Source of the DNA: Bacteroides sp. CAG:709
GTDB lineage: Bacteria > Bacteroidota > Bacteroidia > Bacteroidales > UBA932
NCBI GenBank assembly: GCA_000434935.1
Contig: FR882163.1
Location: 36,636 to 55,454 of the forward strand
Reading direction: 5' to 3'
DNA: 18,819 bases
The notes under the pieces are model-generated. The model saw only the letters and a program-made list of their open reading frames with translations, had not been told where the DNA came from and did no database searches. Shown in pieces: positions 6,761 to 13,497 of this stretch; position 1 is the stretch's first letter, and each line of letters begins with the position of its first letter. The translations under genes were made by a program, and so were the position numbers.

Positions 6761-7651
6761 CTATGTCGTTTTGCGATACTCGCTTGGAGTCTTTCCCGTC
6801 TGTGCCTTGAAAAAGCGGACGAAGTGCTGAGGATACTCAAAACCGAGATGCTGGCTGATTTGCGTAATGCTGAGGGTTTCATCAACAAGTAGTTGGCGGG
6901 CTGCAGAAAGCAGACGGTCGTTGATCAGACTCTTAGCGGTTCTGCCTGTCTCGGTCTTGACTAATTCGCCGAAATATTTAGTTGAATAGCAGCATTTGTC
7001 GGCAAAGTAGGCTACGGTAGGCAGCCCTTCACGCATCGTTTCACGGGCAATGTATTCATCGAGCAGAGAGATAAATTTCTTGACCATCGAATGATTTATC
7101 TCCTCGCGTGTGATAAACTGTCGGTCGTAGAAGCGCAGGCAGTAGTTCAGCAGCAACTCGATGTTAGAAACGATGAGTTCACGCGAATGCTTATCTATAG
7201 GATGCTCGAGTTCCTGACTAATCATAGAGAGCACGTCACGGAAGATGTTTACCTCGGCAGCGGATAGGTGTAGAGCTTCGTTGCTTGTATAGTCGAAGAA
7301 CTCATAGCGGGAGATGTTCTTGCCAAGCTGGGTGCGGTTGAGCAACTCGGGATGGAAAGCCAATACCGTATATTTGGCAAGCGGTACTCCTGGATTAGGT
7401 TCCACTTTAATCGACTGTCCTGGAGCAAACGAGGTTACGGTCATCTCGTCAAAATCATATTCTGTTCTGCCGTATGACAATTTGCAGCCCTTGTTCTCCT
7501 TCAGAAAGAGCGCATAAAGTCCGTAGTGATGCACAGCCTCCTGTATAGGAGAGGTGTTCTCTACACGCACAACACTTACTAAGGGATGAAGCGTTTTTAC
7601 CCCTATGTAGTCGTTGAACTCCTGTATGGTATTAAAGAAAAAGTCCTTCAT
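6761..7651 (-). CDS. AraC family transcriptional regulator
   Basis: This is an activator-type regulator with an N-terminal cupin-like ligand-sensing domain (residues ~1-170; HPLVSVVRVE, GPNPGVP-like region VEPNPGVPLAKYTVLAFHPELL) and a C-terminal double helix-turn-helix: LPTVAYFADKCCYSTKYFGELVKTETGRTAKSLINDRLLSAARQLL, then SITQISQHLGFEYPQHFVRFFKAQTGKTPSEYRK. The frame is open from 7726, with ATGs at 7726, 7684 and 7651. I chose 7651 because MKDFFFNTIQEFNDYIGVKTLHPLV is the usual family start and AGGA lies just upstream. It is the first gene of the hydrolase operon and likely regulates it. The inducer is unknown. Confidence 0.88.
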   Translation of the reverse strand: MKDFFFNTIQEFNDYIGVKTLHPLVSVVRVENTSPIQEAVHHYGLYALFLKENKGCKLSYGRTEYDFDEMTVTSFAPGQSIKVEPNPGVPLAKYTVLAFHPELLNRTQLGKNISRYEFFDYTSNEALHLSAAEVNIFRDVLSMISQELEHPIDKHSRELIVSNIELLLNYCLRFYDRQFITREEINHSMVKKFISLLDEYIARETMREGLPTVAYFADKCCYSTKYFGELVKTETGRTAKSLINDRLLSAARQLLVDETLSITQISQHLGFEYPQHFVRFFKAQTGKTPSEYRKTT

Positions 7652-7731
7652 GGTCCTATGCTTTACAATTTCCAAATCCTTCATATATGTTGACAAAGCA
7701 AATATGCGCAGATTTTTTAAATTCAATTGTA

Positions 7732-7753
7732 CCTTAAATCAGGAATGTATTAC
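7732..7753 (+). repeat. 22-bp exact repeat, copy 2
   Basis: Identical to 739-760. It lies between the AlkD-like gene's stop and the AraC gene, both on the minus strand. Confidence 0.7.
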
Positions 7754-7774
7754 CTATAGTCCGGAAATGCGAAA

Positions 7775-8458
7775 TTATTTCTTCAATGTCCGCAGATAAT
7801 CCTTCTGCCCGGGTGTAATCCTGTAACTCTCGATGGCCTTCTGGATGGTCTTGTTGTGAGTCCATGGGGCAAGCCGCTTCTGCTCGATGTAGGGAATCGT
7901 TGCGTCCCATTGCTTGGCAAGGGCGGTGGCGAAGAACCAAGCTACCATCATCTTCACGTAATATTCTTCGCTCCTCACTGATGCAGGAATTTCAAGGTAA
8001 TCAGCCTTGAAGTCTTTATCCAGGTAATGCGACATAAGTGTCTCTATACCAAACCTGCAAGTGAAAGCATGTCGCGAGCTGCACCAAGTGTTTATCTTTT
8101 CTGTCAATGCTGCCTTATGTTTTGCGAAGACTTTCGGAGACATGATGTCGCAGACCGCCCAGTTGTCCACATAAGGAAGAAACGCATCTGTCAAACTGAT
8201 GCATTCTTCATAGTCCTTGACCTGTGAGATAAGCAAGCTTTGCAGCATGTTCTCGTCATAGTACCTGTGAGGCAACTGATGCACAAAATCATTGACCTCA
8301 ACCTCTTTCGCGAACTCCTTTGCGAACTTGCGCAGCACAGGTACGCGGACTCCAATGACGCTTTCCGGCGGTACGCCAGGCGTCAGTTTCGACTGGAATT
8401 CGGCATACTGCATGTCCCGCATGGCGAACAGCCTTTTTTGTAGTGGGGTAGTCTCCAT
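7775..8458 (-). CDS. DNA alkylation repair protein, AlkD-like HEAT-repeat glycosylase
   Basis: A 227-residue all-helical protein of the AlkD/AlkC family, which excises alkylated purines (N3- and N7-alkyl adducts) without flipping the base. The family signature is clear: GVRVPVLRKFAKEF near the N-terminus, YDENMLQSLLISQVKDYEE, YVDNWAVCDIMSPKVF, FGIETLMSHYLD, YYVKMMVAWFFATAL and LAPWTHNKTIQKAIESYRI. The W-x3-D in DNWAVCD and the W in MVAWFF correspond to the aromatic and acidic residues that grip the lesion in AlkD. Length is normal and no damage is seen. It starts 20 bases downstream of yccF and is likely co-transcribed with it. Confidence 0.92.
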   Translation of the reverse strand: METTPLQKRLFAMRDMQYAEFQSKLTPGVPPESVIGVRVPVLRKFAKEFAKEVEVNDFVHQLPHRYYDENMLQSLLISQVKDYEECISLTDAFLPYVDNWAVCDIMSPKVFAKHKAALTEKINTWCSSRHAFTCRFGIETLMSHYLDKDFKADYLEIPASVRSEEYYVKMMVAWFFATALAKQWDATIPYIEQKRLAPWTHNKTIQKAIESYRITPGQKDYLRTLKK

Positions 8459-8478
8459 CAGATTTTAATCTTTTTCCA

Positions 8479-8856
8479 CTAAAATCCTAACTTCACATCC
8501 TTGCCGAACGGTGCGAGAGAAAGCCCGGCCATCTTGAAATGCTGTTTTCCCCAAGGAATGCCGATGAGCGTGATGCATAGGAGCAAACCGAAGAACAAAT
8601 GCATGAGACAGGCCCACAATCCGCCGAAAATCAGCCAGAGTAAATTCAACGGGATGCGAATGCAACCTGTCGGGCAATCCGTGTCTCTCAATTTGGAACC
8701 AAAAGGCCATAGGCAGAGCAGACCGATCTTGAAAGTCTGTAACGCAAAGGGAATGCCGATGATGGTACATGCCAGGGCCAGACTGCCAGTGAAATAACCG
8801 ATGGCTGCTTCGAGACCTCCGAAAAGCCACCAAAGTAAGTTTCCTATAATTCGCAT
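8479..8856 (-). CDS. yccF: YccF domain membrane protein
   Basis: A 125-residue inner-membrane protein made of two YccF (DUF307) repeats. Repeat one is NLLWWLFGGLEAAIGYFTGS, then CTIIGIPFALQTFKIGLLCLWPFG. Repeat two is NLLWLIFGGLWACLMHLFFG, then ITLIGIPWGKQHFKMAGLSLAPFG. Each carries two hydrophobic segments, the IGIP turn and a WPFG or APFG end. The function of the family is not established; membership is clear from the duplicated motifs. It is upstream of the AlkD-like gene with 20 bases between them. No TAnnTTTG box is evident in the 50 bases upstream. Confidence 0.9.
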   Translation of the reverse strand: MRIIGNLLWWLFGGLEAAIGYFTGSLALACTIIGIPFALQTFKIGLLCLWPFGSKLRDTDCPTGCIRIPLNLLWLIFGGLWACLMHLFFGLLLCITLIGIPWGKQHFKMAGLSLAPFGKDVKLGF

Positions 8857-8908
8857 AAGATTATTGTTTTATATTCTGTGTGGTGTATTGTTGTTTTTCT
8901 TGTGCCGA

Positions 8909-10183
8909 TTAGAAGAAAACCATATTTGACTTAATTTCTTCAATCATCTTTTGTGGTACTTCATTCTCACGCGCAATTTCTGGCCACATTGATGCCGCCT
9001 GGCAGACTTCGGCGATAATTCGTGCTGCATTTTTGATGTTATTCTTGACACCGCATTCGAGTAGGTCTTCTTTAGTGATGCTGCTGAATTTGCCGTTTAT
9101 CGACATCTGGTGAGCTGAGGTCCACTGTCCGTCTGGATTGTAGGCATATCCCATATCGTAGGCAGGAGAAAGCCGCCATTTTCCGTCTCTGTCCATCAGA
9201 AAAGAAATGTTCTTCGTGTGGTCGTCCTGGTTCCGCACCACAACATTGAACACCATTCTGCGGAACATCTCCTGCGCTTCCTTGTAGGAAAGCCGCAGTC
9301 CGCGCATCACAGTGAACGCCTGTTCATAAGAATATGCCCTGAGCAGCCTATAGTCGAAGTGTGCAATTGCGCAGAGCGTTTGCATGTGCACTTTTTGTCC
9401 ATTAATCCGGTCGAACCTCTTTGTCAGGAAATGCGCTCTACCATTCTCTTCAATCAACGAGCATTCTGCCATTTCAATGCCGCATTTCTTCACAAGTCGT
9501 GAGAAAGAGTACTCCAGTCGACCGAAGTTTTCAGTCTCCTTGAACCCGGCAGTGGCTGATACGCCGTCCAGTTTGATGATATAGTAGTCGAACCCGTCTG
9601 GTGCCTCGGCCTGTCCAGAACGGATTTCCCCAGTCTCTTTGTTGAAAGCAATGATTGCCTTGGCCCGTTGCCCTCCGGCTGAGGTGCCGAGGCGCAGAAT
9701 CTCTGCGATGGCGGCCTTTTTGTCGGAGCTGATGTTTACGTTAAAGCTTGATTTGTCGGCAAGGGCTTCTCTGGCTACATCCACCAAAGAATCAACCTCT
9801 ATCCTGATATCCGTATCAATGGCTTCGATGGCCGGTTCGAACTCAAGGGCTCCCATACAGCGCTTGCCAAGAAAGCAAAGCGCCTCAATCGCATTGCCGC
9901 TGGTCCGGCCTGTCAGGGTCAGCCATTTCTCGAAAAGGGCGCGGCCGTATGTGTCCGGTAGGGAGTCCGCCAACATCCCAGGCAGGCCTTTGAAGGTGGT
10001 TTTGTTGAGCTCTCCAAAACTATATACACGTCCTTCCCTTACGGGCATCATCAGCGGTGAAGGCTCAATGCCCAGTTGCACAAAGCCCGGATCATACTCG
10101 AACTGTGCGATTTCATATCTCGGATCCCAACGTACGGAGCCAATGGGATGGCCATATAAATTGACACGAGCTACGTCTACCAT
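8909..10183 (-). CDS. hipA: HipA family kinase toxin (full-length, two-subdomain type)
   Basis: A 424-residue HipA-type kinase, expected to phosphorylate a translation-related target (GltX for E. coli HipA) and cause growth arrest or persistence. The N-terminal subdomain is present (YGHPIGSVRWDPRYEIAQFEYD; TTFKGLPGMLADSLPDTYGRALFEKW). The kinase core shows LGTSAGGQRAKAII (glycine-rich loop with a serine), DYYIIKLDG, HFLTKRFDR, the catalytic loop VVRNQDDHTKNISFLMD and RLSPAYDMGY. All key residues are there. The closest flavour is the YjjJ-like branch (GxLADSLPD). It begins inside the end of hipB on the minus strand with a 7-base overlap, so the pair is translationally coupled. It is unrelated in detail to the hipT upstream. 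Confidence 0.93.
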   Translation of the reverse strand: MVDVARVNLYGHPIGSVRWDPRYEIAQFEYDPGFVQLGIEPSPLMMPVREGRVYSFGELNKTTFKGLPGMLADSLPDTYGRALFEKWLTLTGRTSGNAIEALCFLGKRCMGALEFEPAIEAIDTDIRIEVDSLVDVAREALADKSSFNVNISSDKKAAIAEILRLGTSAGGQRAKAIIAFNKETGEIRSGQAEAPDGFDYYIIKLDGVSATAGFKETENFGRLEYSFSRLVKKCGIEMAECSLIEENGRAHFLTKRFDRINGQKVHMQTLCAIAHFDYRLLRAYSYEQAFTVMRGLRLSYKEAQEMFRRMVFNVVVRNQDDHTKNISFLMDRDGKWRLSPAYDMGYAYNPDGQWTSAHQMSINGKFSSITKEDLLECGVKNNIKNAARIIAEVCQAASMWPEIARENEVPQKMIEEIKSNMVFF

Positions 10184-10527
10184 TCTGTTTCCTCCTTGTT
10201 CTCTATTTTGTATCCTTTGGATGCCCGTTTACGCACATGCTTGTTTGCTTTGCTGGCCAACTCGTAGTATTCATTCGGACTCAACTGCTCTTCATTAACG
10301 AGGGGAATGAAGATGTCGAGCTTGCCCAATGTGCGCAGGATGCGAATCAATGACTCTAATGTTTTCACCTCTCCTTCTTCCATACGCTTTATGGTGGAGA
10401 TGGAAACACCGCTCTTGTCTGCCAGTTCCTCCTGTGACATGTTCTGCTTCAGGCGTACCGTTTTTATTTTGACGCCGATCCTGTCGCAAATCTCGATGTC
10501 TGTAAGCATGTAGATATTGTCTAACAT
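10177..10527 (-). CDS. hipB: HipB-type antitoxin, XRE-family repressor
   Basis: A 116-residue XRE-family DNA-binding antitoxin paired with the HipA kinase. The HTH spans about residues 15-65: IGVKIKTVRLKQNMSQEELADKSGVSISTIKRMEEGEVKTLESLIRILRTLG. A charged C-terminal tail (SKANKHVRKRASKGYKIENKEE) may contact the toxin or DNA. ATGs at 10527 and 10509 are possible; 10527 lies about 17 bases after the predicted transcription start. The last codons overlap the hipA start. It should autorepress from the promoter immediately upstream. Confidence 0.92.
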   Translation of the reverse strand: MLDNIYMLTDIEICDRIGVKIKTVRLKQNMSQEELADKSGVSISTIKRMEEGEVKTLESLIRILRTLGKLDIFIPLVNEEQLSPNEYYELASKANKHVRKRASKGYKIENKEETEW

Positions 10528-10550
10528 ATTAAATCTGATACTTTATGCGG

Positions 10551-10558
10551 CAAATATA
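10551..10558 (-). promoter_or_regulatory. Promoter -7 box of the hipBA operon
   Basis: On the minus strand TATATTTG matches TAnnTTTG, placing transcription start near 10544, 17 bases before the hipB ATG. A TTTTG lies upstream but at shorter than usual spacing, so the -33 element is uncertain. From here to repeat R1 (10559-10681) I see no gene. Confidence 0.5.
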
Positions 10559-10681
10559 ATAATAAAAGTTCAAAATTGAAATATTAGTTAAAATGGTTTT
10601 TGAGGCTCGTTTCCCATATTGTATGGCAAACCGTGGGCATCGGTTCAGCAGTCGATCATCAGTTTCAATGCTTCGGTGCAG

Positions 10682-10952
10682 ATTTCTGCCTGAAACCACA
10701 CGTATGGCCTCAATACAAAGGTAGTGAATTATATGGACTCGACAGTTGTCCGATGTGCTACCGATTGGATATTTTTATATTGGCCTGACCCACTACGTTT
10801 TCTGGATGGAATCCGCAAATGAAAACCCGGCGGATCAGCTTGTGGGCCGACCGCCAGGCAAACCTGATACCCGTATCGTTCTACAAGAATTTTTGTGGCC
10901 TTTGCGGGAATATATTTATATCAATCTGTCAGAATGCCACTTCCATCGGGTC
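10682..10952 (-). repeat. Repeat R1 (~270 bp), second copy at 14141-14412
   Basis: This region aligns with 14141-14412 over its whole length with scattered substitutions and one T5/T6 difference. The stretch from about 10800 to 10885 is nearly identical; the 10720-10800 part is more diverged. On the minus strand it begins within the last codons of the EF-Tu-like gene (DPMEVAF, stop at 10929) and continues as noncoding sequence toward hipB. It contains a -7-like box TACCTTTG (10716-10723, minus). No terminal inverted repeats or conserved open frame are seen, so I read it as part of a duplicated segment rather than an insertion sequence. Confidence 0.85.
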
Positions 10953-11821
10953 GGCGTCGGATACTGTGAATGTTCCGACTTCGCGGCCGCCTTCACGGAG
11001 TTTGAAAACTTGGCCATACCAGCAGACTAGTTTGTCAGGTGCGGCAATTGTGAACGTGACGAGATGGTATGTTTTGTCCGGGTTGATTTCTTCCTCTTTG
11101 AAAATTTCGCTGAGTTCTGCACTGACGTCTATTGCCCCGTCGAAAAACTGTAGCTTGTGGCCCGGAGTGACAGGGGCTGTCTTTCCTGTAATGTGGAGTG
11201 TTCCGACGACTTTCCGTGTCACGATGACTCTTTTAGTCTCAGGTGATGTAATGACAGCTCCTCTTTCTATGTCGGAAGCTGACATTTGCTCAGTTCCGGC
11301 TAATAAAACCCCAGGCTCGTTACCCTTTTCGGCATATTCCAATACTTTGCCAAAGAGTGAGAGTTGACCGACGGTCATATTATAGTTATTCTTATTATCC
11401 GACCTCTGGAGGACTTTGATTTTGTCGTTGGGATAAAGTTTTCCCGATAAAATCTTACTCGTGAGCACCAATCCCTTATCTTTAACCTTATAGACATCTT
11501 TTACGTTGCCGAGGAATGTGTCTTCGACTTCGATGGTGAATGAACCGATTTCCGGGTTTTTGAACCTGTTCATTGTCACGGTGATTAAGGCTGTGCCGGC
11601 TTTATTGCCGATGATGTTGAAATCATTGTCAACTGTGGCGACTTCAGGGTCGTCGCTGTTGAATGTGAATTGGCTTGGGAATTCGGGGCGTACGTTAAAA
11701 AACGATCTATATACCTTCCATAAATAAGGTTTGAGATTCAATTTCTCGCCGACTCCTATTATGCCATAATTCGGCGAAAATTCGAATTTTCTAATTTCAT
11801 TTTCACCAGGATTTGATACCA
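10929..11821 (-). CDS. C-terminal half of Ig-like lipoprotein: BIG2 domain plus EF-Tu domain II/III-like module (out of frame with its N-terminal half)
   Basis: This ~297-residue frame continues the lipoprotein gene upstream but is cut off from it by a G8 tract. It opens with a third BIG2-type Ig-like domain (FEFSPNYGIIGVGEKLNL...DDPEVATVDNDFNIIGNKAGTALITVTM). The rest looks by eye like translation factor EF-Tu without its GTPase domain. VEDTF...DKGLVLTSKILSGKLYPNDKIKVL, LFGKVLEYAEKGNEPGVLLAG and SDIERGAVITSP match domain II; LQFFDGAIDVSAEL and FKLREGGREVGTFTV match domain III (EF-Tu: QFYFRTTDVTG and AIREGGRTVGAG). The EF-Tu threonine modified by Doc kinase (REGGRT) is a glutamate here. No start codon is expected, since this is the tail of the upstream frame. 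It could instead be a fortuitously similar beta-barrel pair, but matching order and spacing argue against that. It ends in repeat R1. Confidence 0.72.
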
Positions 11822-12418
11822 TCAAGTTGCAGACAGAGACTGCTCCTCCATCCTCTGAACTGGCAAAGATTCGGGTGCCCCCCCCACTGCGATTGCTGTC
11901 ACTAGCCCTGTTTCATCTACTGTGGCGATTTGCGCATTCTTGCTGCTCCAGACGATATTCCGGTTGTAGGCATAACTTGGTTTTATAGCGGCTGTCAGCT
12001 GGAAAGTCTCTCCGACTGCAAGTGTCAATTCAGTCTCGTTAAGTTCGATTTCTTTCACGAGATGGGCGGTGTTGCTTACGTAGACCTTACAACCGGCTTT
12101 GAATTGACCGTCTTCGGTGGTTACCCGGACTATAGCAGATCCTTCGCCTACGGCACTGATTTCGCCGTCTTGTGTCACAGTCGCAATGTTATTGTCATCG
12201 CTCTCGTACGACACATTTTTATTTGTCGCATCATCCGGAATGACCGTCGCGACTAGTTTTACTTTGTCTCCAACTTTCAGTCCCACAGTTGTTTTGTCCA
12301 CTGAAACACCGCTCACTTCAATAGCTGGAGGCCCTTCTGTGCCTTTTTCCTTTTTGCACGAAGGTGTGGCAAGTAACGCTACGAAAATCGCCAAAAGTAT
12401 AAATAAACTCTTTTTCAT
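11822..12418 (-). CDS. Ig-like (BIG2) lipoprotein, N-terminal half, frameshifted
   Basis: A lipoprotein start: MKKSLFILLAIFVALLATPSC, with TPSC as lipobox and Cys as the lipidated residue, then KKEKGTEG as linker. Two bacterial Ig-like BIG2 domains follow: VSGVSVDKTTVGLKVGDKVKLVATVIPDDATNKNVSYESDDNNIATVTQDGEISAVGEG and IELNETELTLAVGETFQLTAAIKPSYAYNRNIVWSSKNAQIATVDETGLVTAIAVG. At a run of eight Gs (11878-11885) the frame slips and the last ~20 residues (APESLPVQRMEEQSLSAT) are out-of-frame sequence. With six or nine Gs it would read on as GTRIFASSEDGGAVSVCNLMVSNPG into the EF-Tu-like half, giving a protein of about 490 residues. It is probably outer-membrane or surface-anchored. No clear TAnnTTTG box lies upstream; the dinJ remnant is immediately upstream. 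Confidence 0.85.
   Translation of the reverse strand: MKKSLFILLAIFVALLATPSCKKEKGTEGPPAIEVSGVSVDKTTVGLKVGDKVKLVATVIPDDATNKNVSYESDDNNIATVTQDGEISAVGEGSAIVRVTTEDGQFKAGCKVYVSNTAHLVKEIELNETELTLAVGETFQLTAAIKPSYAYNRNIVWSSKNAQIATVDETGLVTAIAVGGAPESLPVQRMEEQSLSAT
11878..11885 (-). other. G8 homopolymer (candidate phase-variation tract)
   Basis: Eight consecutive Cs on the plus strand (G8 in the coding strand) at the end of the second BIG2 domain. Tract lengths of six or nine restore one continuous lipoprotein frame; eight separates it into two. Mononucleotide G tracts of this length inside coding sequence are a classical slipped-strand phase-variation signature, but also a common sequencing error site. 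Confidence 0.8.
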
Positions 12419-12440
12419 TTTTTTTAGATGTTAAATAGTT

Positions 12441-12653
12441 TTAGTTTGTTCGCATTTTGCATGCTGATTCGACAAGGTAGGACTTTTTTCCGAAGAAATC
12501 AAGACGAAACTTCATTATGTCATCCTTTGCAGGAGCTTCAATGGCGAATGGAATACGACGGCTTCTGACCACCTGGCGCACATAAATGTTGAACGCCGTA
12601 TTGGTGCTCATGCCGAATTCTTCGCAAAGACTGTCGAACTTCTTTTTTAAGGA
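12441..12653 (-). pseudogene. RelB/DinJ antitoxin, 5'-truncated
   Basis: The minus strand reads LKKKFDSLCEEFGMSTNTAFNIYVRQVVRSRRIPFAIEAP...MKFRLDFFGKK up to a stop at 12441. This is the body and C-terminus of a RelB/DinJ family antitoxin. The N-terminal beta strand (MAQSALTIRLDSD in the other copy) is missing: upstream sequence runs into a stop three codons before LKKKF. No toxin gene accompanies it. Homology to the fragment at 16427-16558 covers about 70 bases. It precedes the lipoprotein gene on the same strand. Confidence 0.8.
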
Positions 12654-12762
12654 TTACTTTGTTTTTGGAAGTTGTCGCTTAAAATGGATTTTGTATATGG
12701 CCAATTATGCCAAAATGTGCAGTTTACTATGTGTAACACATCATTAAATAAATAAAAAGTAT

Positions 12763-12770
12763 TACTTTTG
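12763..12770 (+). promoter_or_regulatory. Promoter -7 box of the third hipB-like gene
   Basis: TACTTTTG matches TAnnTTTG. Transcription would start near 12777, leaving a leader of about 68 bases before the ATG at 12845. No convincing -33 element is seen in the AT-rich sequence upstream. Confidence 0.5.
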
Positions 12771-12844
12771 TATATTATATGATAGGTTGATTGTGGCAAA
12801 GTCATCGCCATGGTCGTTTTGCACCTTAAAATAGAAAACAAGAT

Positions 12845-13165
12845 ATGTCAAAGAATACAATGGGAACCAAGCTTCCCCGAAAACTGGAGCAAAAGATGCA
12901 GATTGTAGGTGAACAGATTAAGTTAGCTCGCTTGCGTCGGAATCTGAGTGTGGCTCAGGTTGCTGAACGTGCCACCTGTTCACCGCTTACTGTGTCCCGA
13001 ATAGAAAAAGGGATGCCTACTGTTGCAATAGGGATTTATCTACGTGTTTTGTATGCATTGCAACTTGATGATGATATTTTATTGCTTGCCAAAGAAGATA
13101 AAATGGGAAAAGCTTTGCAAGATTTAAGTTTGAAAACAAGAGAACGTGCATCCAAGAAAGAATAA
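12845..13165 (+). CDS. HipB-like XRE-family regulator, orphaned antitoxin
   Basis: A 106-residue XRE helix-turn-helix protein. The HTH lies at ~25-75: VGEQIKLARLRRNLSVAQVAERATCSPLTVSRIEKGMPTVAIGIYLRVLYALQL. This arrangement (LRRNxSxxQVAERAxxSxxTVSRIEKG) is typical of the regulators paired with two-domain HipA proteins. The basic C-terminal tail (LKTRERASKKE) is also family-like. It is followed after three bases by the ruined hipA gene, so it is an antitoxin without its toxin. It appears intact and may still regulate its own promoter, or act against related HipA proteins elsewhere. The ATG at 12845 follows the AAGAT purine stretch and is the natural start. Confidence 0.88.
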   Translation: MSKNTMGTKLPRKLEQKMQIVGEQIKLARLRRNLSVAQVAERATCSPLTVSRIEKGMPTVAIGIYLRVLYALQLDDDILLLAKEDKMGKALQDLSLKTRERASKKE

Positions 13166-13168
13166 TCT

Positions 13169-13497
13169 ATGAAAAAGTTGTATGTATATGCCGATTTCAA
13201 TTGGCTCAAAGAAGTGGAACTCATAGGCGAATTGGGCTATGAGTCTATTCGTTGTGCGGACAGCTATAGTTTTACGTTCGATAATGAATGGTTAAGGCTG
13301 CACAGCGACCTGTAAGGAGATTGGCTTCTTTCGATTTCTTGACTGGTATTGATGATTTCTCTCGAATGGGCGGATTCCATTTTAAGGAAGACCTCGATGG
13401 TGAATTTATCAATATGAAGACAGCAGAGAAGATTGTCTCAGAGGTGGTTGAAGCCGTGAAAGAATGGCGCGAAATTGCTATTCGTCAATGCGGGAGA
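13169..13497 (+). pseudogene. hipA toxin gene, gutted by two internal deletions
   Basis: Three pieces of one HipA gene remain. Piece one (13169-13315) is MKKLYVYADFNWLKEVELIGELGYESIRCADSYSF...DNEWLRLHSDL, the family N-terminus, ending in a stop created at the junction. Piece two, in another frame from about 13305, reads RPVRRLASFDFLTGIDDFSRMGGFHFKEDLDGEFIN, normally found about 60-100 residues further in. Piece three continues in the same frame as MKTAEKIVSEVVEAVKEWREIAIR, the extreme C-terminus. The glycine-rich loop, catalytic Asp loop and SPAYD motif are all absent, so no kinase can be made. Its end runs into the 3' end of vsr on the opposite strand. Loss of the toxin with retention of its antitoxin is what selection against toxin would produce. 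Confidence 0.82.

Noticed and set aside
7652..7726. Longer AraC start at 7726 or 7684
   Set aside because: The family N-terminus begins at MKDFFFNTIQEF and a purine-rich AGGA precedes that ATG; the earlier ones remain possible but less likely.
10746..11030. Plus-strand open frame through repeat R1 as a real gene
   Set aside because: The corresponding frame in R2 is broken by a T5/T6 difference, and it overlaps the well-supported minus-strand lipoprotein gene.
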